Shown here: piece after piece, positions 30,709-33,864 of the stretch | How positions within the stretch are numbered: the stretch's first letter is position 1 | Layout: every line of letters begins with the position of its first letter | DNA from: CAYFYJ01 sp964347415 | Lineage (GTDB): Archaea; Aenigmatarchaeota; Aenigmatarchaeia; CG10238-14 | Direction of reading: 5' to 3' | Length of the DNA stretch: 33,864 bases | Assembly: GCA_964347415.1 (NCBI GenBank) | Contig: CAYFYJ010000012.1 | Coordinates: forward strand, 1 to 33,864 | Made by a program: the position numbers and the translations under genes | Notes under the pieces: model-generated | Database searches by the model: none | Told to the model about the DNA's origin: nothing | Seen by the model: the letters and a program-made list of their open reading frames with translations, nothing else

Positions 30709-31734
30709 ATGGAAGAAGAATTCACTTATGCTAAAGCTGGTGTAGATATTTCTAAAATCAAGAAATCACACAAATCTATTGCTGAATTACTGAAAGAAAC
30801 TTTTTCTTCGAGAGATGGGAAATTCGGTAAAGTATTGACAGAGATAGGACATTATGCTGGTTTGATCGATATTGGTGGCAATAAAGTTCTTGCTCTGCAT
30901 GTCGATGGGGTTGGAACAAAAGTTTTGATAGCTCAAAGCCTCAACAAGTACGATACTGTGGGGATTGACTGTGTAGCCATGTGCGTTAATGATATCATCT
31001 GTATGGGTGCTGAGCCCGTTGCTTTAGTCGATTACCTAGCGATAGAAGAACCAAACGACGAAATAATAAACGAGATAACGAAAGGTTTAGTTAAAGGAGC
31101 GAAACAAGCAGATACAGCAATAGTTGGCGGGGAGACTGCTGTAATGAAAGACGTGATAGTTGGAAAAGAAAAAAAAGGATTTGATTTAGCAGCTATGTGT
31201 GTTGGGGTCGTGGATAAGGAGAAGATTATAACTGGAGAAAAGATGCGGGTTAACGATATCGTGATTGGACTGGAGAGTTCTGGTATACATTCTAACGGTT
31301 TAACTCTGGCTAGGAAGGTACTATCTGATGAGCATCACGAAAAACTGTTAAAACCAACACTAATCTATGTTAAACCTGTCCTTGAAATCATTAATAATTG
31401 TGAGGTTCATGGTTTAGCGAATATAACCGGCGGGGCATTCTCTAAATTGATGAGGATTGGCGAGAAGGCTGGAGTTGGGTTTCTGTTGGATAACATGCCT
31501 GAAATACCGGAAATATTCAGGTTAATCCAGAAAGAAGGTAATATTTCTGATAAAGAGATGTACAGGACATTCAACTGCGGAATAGGTTTTTGTGTTGTTG
31601 TTCCTGAGAATGAAAGTGAAAAAGTAGTAGAAATTTGTAAAAAACATGAAATTAATGCAAGAAAAATTGGGAAAGTTGTTGGCGAAAAAGATGTTAAAGT
31701 TAAAACTAGTTCAGGTCTGATATCAATAGTTTAA
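30709..31734 (+). CDS. purM: AIR synthetase (FGAM cyclo-ligase)
   Basis: ATP-dependent ring closure of FGAM to AIR. 341 residues. It shows YAKAGVDI near the start, the Gly-rich LALHVDGVGTKVLIA, IDCVAMCVNDIICMGAEPVALVDY, IVGGETA, GLESSGIHSNGLTLAR, NITGGAFSKLMRI and FNCGIGFCVVV. Typical length. A TATA-like ATTAAAAC lies about 27 bases before the ATG. Confidence 0.95.
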   Translation: MEEEFTYAKAGVDISKIKKSHKSIAELLKETFSSRDGKFGKVLTEIGHYAGLIDIGGNKVLALHVDGVGTKVLIAQSLNKYDTVGIDCVAMCVNDIICMGAEPVALVDYLAIEEPNDEIINEITKGLVKGAKQADTAIVGGETAVMKDVIVGKEKKGFDLAAMCVGVVDKEKIITGEKMRVNDIVIGLESSGIHSNGLTLARKVLSDEHHEKLLKPTLIYVKPVLEIINNCEVHGLANITGGAFSKLMRIGEKAGVGFLLDNMPEIPEIFRLIQKEGNISDKEMYRTFNCGIGFCVVVPENESEKVVEICKKHEINARKIGKVVGEKDVKVKTSSGLISIV

Positions 31735-31760
31735 AAAATACAAAGCCTAAAAAGCGATAA

Positions 31761-31770
31761 CTTTTAAATA
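31761..31770 (+). promoter_or_regulatory. TATA-like box of the purP leader ORF
   Basis: CTTTTAAATA, centred about 26 bases before the ATG at 31792. It predicts a transcript that begins at the leader ORF start codon. Confidence 0.5.
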
Positions 31771-31791
31771 TTTGTAGACAATAATTATTTA

Positions 31792-31905
31792 ATGTCGGCT
31801 AAAATCTCTCGCAACAAAAAATCTTCTGAAGTATTTATTATTTCCTCTGTTTATTATCAAGACTTCATGTTCGATCCTGATTTCTTCTGGAGGTGGTGTT
31901 CATGA
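31792..31905 (+). CDS. 37-codon leader ORF overlapping purP
   Basis: Starts MSAKISRNKKSSEVFIIS and ends FMFDPDFFWRWCS; its last bases contain the GGAGGTG ribosome-binding site of purP, and its TGA overlaps the purP ATG (ATGA). The TATA-like box places its ATG at the 5' end of the mRNA, so ribosomes would read it first and purP translation would depend on their arrival. The aromatic-rich end (five Phe and two Trp in 13 residues) and basic start suggest a regulatory leader peptide or a tiny real protein. The overlap and spacing are seen; the regulatory role is inferred. Confidence 0.5.
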   Translation: MSAKISRNKKSSEVFIISSVYYQDFMFDPDFFWRWCS

Positions 31906-33293
31906 TCGAGAGAGAAGAAATGCAAGAAGTTGTTAGAAAATATAAAAAACCTAAACTGTTAAACCTGGGGTCTCACTCTGCTCTAGATGCTGCAGCGGGA
32001 GCTCGGAACTACGGTTTTAAATCGATTACATTCACAACACCACAGAGAGCCATTATCTACTTACAAAACCCCACAGTCGGTGATCCAGGGGATACTATAG
32101 AGGATTTACCCAGTATTGTTAGGAATGAAGTCTTAGTCACGATGGATATCAAGGATTTAAAAAAAGAAGGTTGGAAGAGAGGTATACTCATCGTAGACAA
32201 CTATTCTGATATTGTTGGTTATGTCGACGAATTGATTGATTTAGAATGTATACAAATTCCGAACAGAGCTTTGACTGTTTATGTTGGTGGTGATGAGAAC
32301 TGCAGTGTTATAGAGAATAAATATGCTGTTCCAATGATTGGTTCAAGAAGACTATTGAAGATTGAGAATCGTGGTGAACTGGAAAAGGATTATTACTGGT
32401 ATGCCGAAAAGGCTGGTATACCAACACCAAAAAAGTTCGACTACAAGATAAAGAAAGATGGTCTAGAATTTGAGAAGAGGATCGATCAACCTATAGTCCT
32501 GAAAGCAGAATTCAGACACAGGAAGTTTGAGAGAGGATTCATTTTCGCAGCTGACTCAGTTGATTTGGAAGAAAAGGTTAGGAAAGAATTCGAAGCAGGA
32601 CGCTTAGATGAAAAATCCTTAGAAACGGGAAGAGTTGAGGAAATCGTTCCAGGACCACATGCCAACTTCAACTTCTTCTATTCGCCTTTAAACGCGAAGA
32701 AGAGTTGGGGAGATACTGAAAAGTATTTTTCTGGTTTTCTTAATATGTCGATTGAGGAAGCAAGACATTGCTTAGCGAATGAATTCTTGTCGATTGATGA
32801 GAGAAGAGAAACAACACATGATGGGATAACTAGGATGCCAGCAGATGTTCAAATGAAGATTAATTGGAACAAGACGCCTTATCCTTTGACGTTTGAAGTA
32901 ACTGCTCACTGTGATATATCTCTTAGAGAATCGTTACTCAAAGACGTGCATAAGACTGCAAATGCTTTCTTACTGGCAACGCAGAAGATTGAACCACCCG
33001 GTATAATCGGGGCATGGTGTTTACAGACGATGATGACATGGGCTAAGATGACTGGTGTGAGTGGAGTTAACTTAGGTTTGTACGATGTTCCTGAAGGTTC
33101 AGACGTGTACATGCATTTACCTGTTACACAGGATGTTGCTCTAAGACATGGTGGTGGAACGAACACACATATGGGTATCGGAGGGAAGTATGCCAACGCC
33201 AAATACCAGAGAAACATGAGTATGGGTGACAGAATAGCTTTAGAAATCAAGAGAGTGATGAGAAAGAAGTTGTTGGATGAGATAGTTACGTGA
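31902..33293 (+). CDS. purP: PurP-family formate-dependent FAICAR synthetase, long form
   Basis: ATP-grasp enzyme related to PurP, which uses formate and ATP to formylate AICAR. 463 residues from the ATG at 31902, chosen for the perfect GGAGGTG 6 bases upstream over two GTG codons at 31893 and 31896. The N-terminal LNLGSHSALDAAAGARNYGF matches the PurP substrate loop; the C-terminal half has PGPHANFNFFYSPL, HDGITRMPADVQM, TFEVTAHCDISLRESLL, GGGTNTHMG and MSMGDRIALEIKR. It is about 100 residues longer than the well-studied methanogen PurP (361). PurH in the same cluster already covers this step, so it may serve a second, formate-using route or a different substrate. Confidence 0.85.
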   Translation: MIEREEMQEVVRKYKKPKLLNLGSHSALDAAAGARNYGFKSITFTTPQRAIIYLQNPTVGDPGDTIEDLPSIVRNEVLVTMDIKDLKKEGWKRGILIVDNYSDIVGYVDELIDLECIQIPNRALTVYVGGDENCSVIENKYAVPMIGSRRLLKIENRGELEKDYYWYAEKAGIPTPKKFDYKIKKDGLEFEKRIDQPIVLKAEFRHRKFERGFIFAADSVDLEEKVRKEFEAGRLDEKSLETGRVEEIVPGPHANFNFFYSPLNAKKSWGDTEKYFSGFLNMSIEEARHCLANEFLSIDERRETTHDGITRMPADVQMKINWNKTPYPLTFEVTAHCDISLRESLLKDVHKTANAFLLATQKIEPPGIIGAWCLQTMMTWAKMTGVSGVNLGLYDVPEGSDVYMHLPVTQDVALRHGGGTNTHMGIGGKYANAKYQRNMSMGDRIALEIKRVMRKKLLDEIVT

Positions 33294-33302
33294 GATGATT
33301 TT

Positions 33303-33864
33303 TTGATTGATCCTAAGAGTTTTGTTGAGACTTCTTTGAATAAAATAAGAGAAAGAGTTAAAGACGAGAAAGTTGTGTCGGCGTGTTCTGGTGGTGTGGA
33401 TAGTATGACAACGACTGCTCTAGTCCACAAAGCTATAGGAGATAAATTATTGGCTGTTTTTATTGACGATGGGTTGAGAAGAGAAGGGGAACCAGATTTT
33501 GTAATAAACACACTCAAGAGTCTAGGAATAAATGTCAGATGTGTTGATGCAAAAGCGGAATTCTTTGAAACTCTAAGGGGTAAGATTGATGCTGAAGAGA
33601 AGAGAAAGGCGTTTAGGGAAAAATTCTACAGAAAACTCGGTGAAATAGTTAAAGAAGAGGATGCAAGATTCTTGGCTCAGGGTACCATTGCTGCGGATAT
33701 TAAAGAAACTGTTCAAGGCATAAAAACACAACATGACGTTCTGGAACAGATCGGTATAGATCCGAAAGCCTATGGGTATGAGGTATTAGAACCGTTGAAA
33801 GAACTGTACAAACCAGGAGTGAGAATGGTTGCGAGAGAATTGGGATTGCCCACAGAAGTTTCGG
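33303..33864 (+). CDS. guaA: GMP synthase ATP-pyrophosphatase subunit, 3' truncated by window
   Basis: Amination of XMP to GMP; this is the separate ATP-pyrophosphatase (GuaAb) subunit, because no glutaminase domain precedes it. Start TTG at 33303, 9 bases after purP: it yields MIDPKSFVETSLNKIRERV, the usual start of the archaeal subunit, and there is no in-frame ATG at the right place. PP-loop SGGVDS at residues 29-34, then FIDDGLRREGEPDFV, FLAQGTIAADI and EVLEPLKELYKPGVRMVAREL. The reading frame runs to the window end (187 codons). The glutaminase subunit and GuaB are not in view. Confidence 0.9.
   Translation, partial: MIDPKSFVETSLNKIRERVKDEKVVSACSGGVDSMTTTALVHKAIGDKLLAVFIDDGLRREGEPDFVINTLKSLGINVRCVDAKAEFFETLRGKIDAEEKRKAFREKFYRKLGEIVKEEDARFLAQGTIAADIKETVQGIKTQHDVLEQIGIDPKAYGYEVLEPLKELYKPGVRMVARELGLPTEVS

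Noticed and set aside
32906..33517. 203-codon minus-strand ORF
   Set aside because: It lies opposite the conserved PurP C-terminus and the GuaA PP-loop, both on the plus strand; it is a shadow frame with Ser/Leu-rich composition.
1..33864. CRISPR arrays, insertion sequences, tRNA or rRNA genes
   Set aside because: I saw no regularly spaced repeats, transposase-like proteins with terminal repeats, tRNA cloverleaf signatures or conserved rRNA words on either strand.

Overview
The window looks like AT-rich archaeal chromosome. Supporting signs are a deoxyhypusine synthase, a PurP-family enzyme, a stand-alone GMP synthase ATP-pyrophosphatase subunit, and TATA-like boxes centred about 24-28 bases before many start codons (leaderless transcription). 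Other genes use the Shine-Dalgarno sequences GGTGAT or GGAGGTG. The very small genes and the surface protein with Thr-rich linkers and a Cys-rich tail suggest a DPANN-type lineage, but I cannot place it firmly.

Layout. Positions 1-3.4 kb, minus strand: a large secreted beta-helix/LamG protein and a small two-helix membrane protein whose start codon may be masked by an mRNA hairpin. 3.2-4.1 kb, minus: a possible 34-residue gene and an AbrB-type antitoxin/Doc toxin pair. 4.25-20.3 kb, mostly plus: purF, purD, glyA, a small membrane protein, a YggS-type PLP protein, folD, a purN-like gene and purH; then cofE (minus) and an MFS transporter; then a duplicated purS, purL, three HAD hydrolases and purQ. 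20.4-21.7 kb, minus: two unknown genes. 21.7-22.95 kb: a gene-poor stretch with a start-less open frame, a 16-bp tandem repeat, a 96-residue membrane protein and a candidate structured RNA ending in a T-rich terminator. 22.97-25.6 kb: deoxyhypusine synthase, three microgenes (one minus, two plus), a PnuC-like membrane protein, a 53-residue membrane protein and a GRP/DMT-type transporter. 25.6-33.9 kb: purE, a membrane protein, purA, an HD hydrolase, purC, purB, purM, a 37-codon leader ORF overlapping purP, and a guaA subunit cut by the window end.

Together these genes cover every step from PRPP to IMP (PurF, D, N, SLQ, M, E, C, B, H), the AMP branch (PurA, PurB) and the last GMP step. GlyA and FolD supply folate one-carbon units. 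PurK, GuaB and the GMP synthase glutaminase subunit are not seen. The most notable points are the complete clustering in an archaeon, PurP beside a full PurH, the leaderless upstream ORF coupled to purP, the start-codon hairpin, the candidate RNA and the microgenes.
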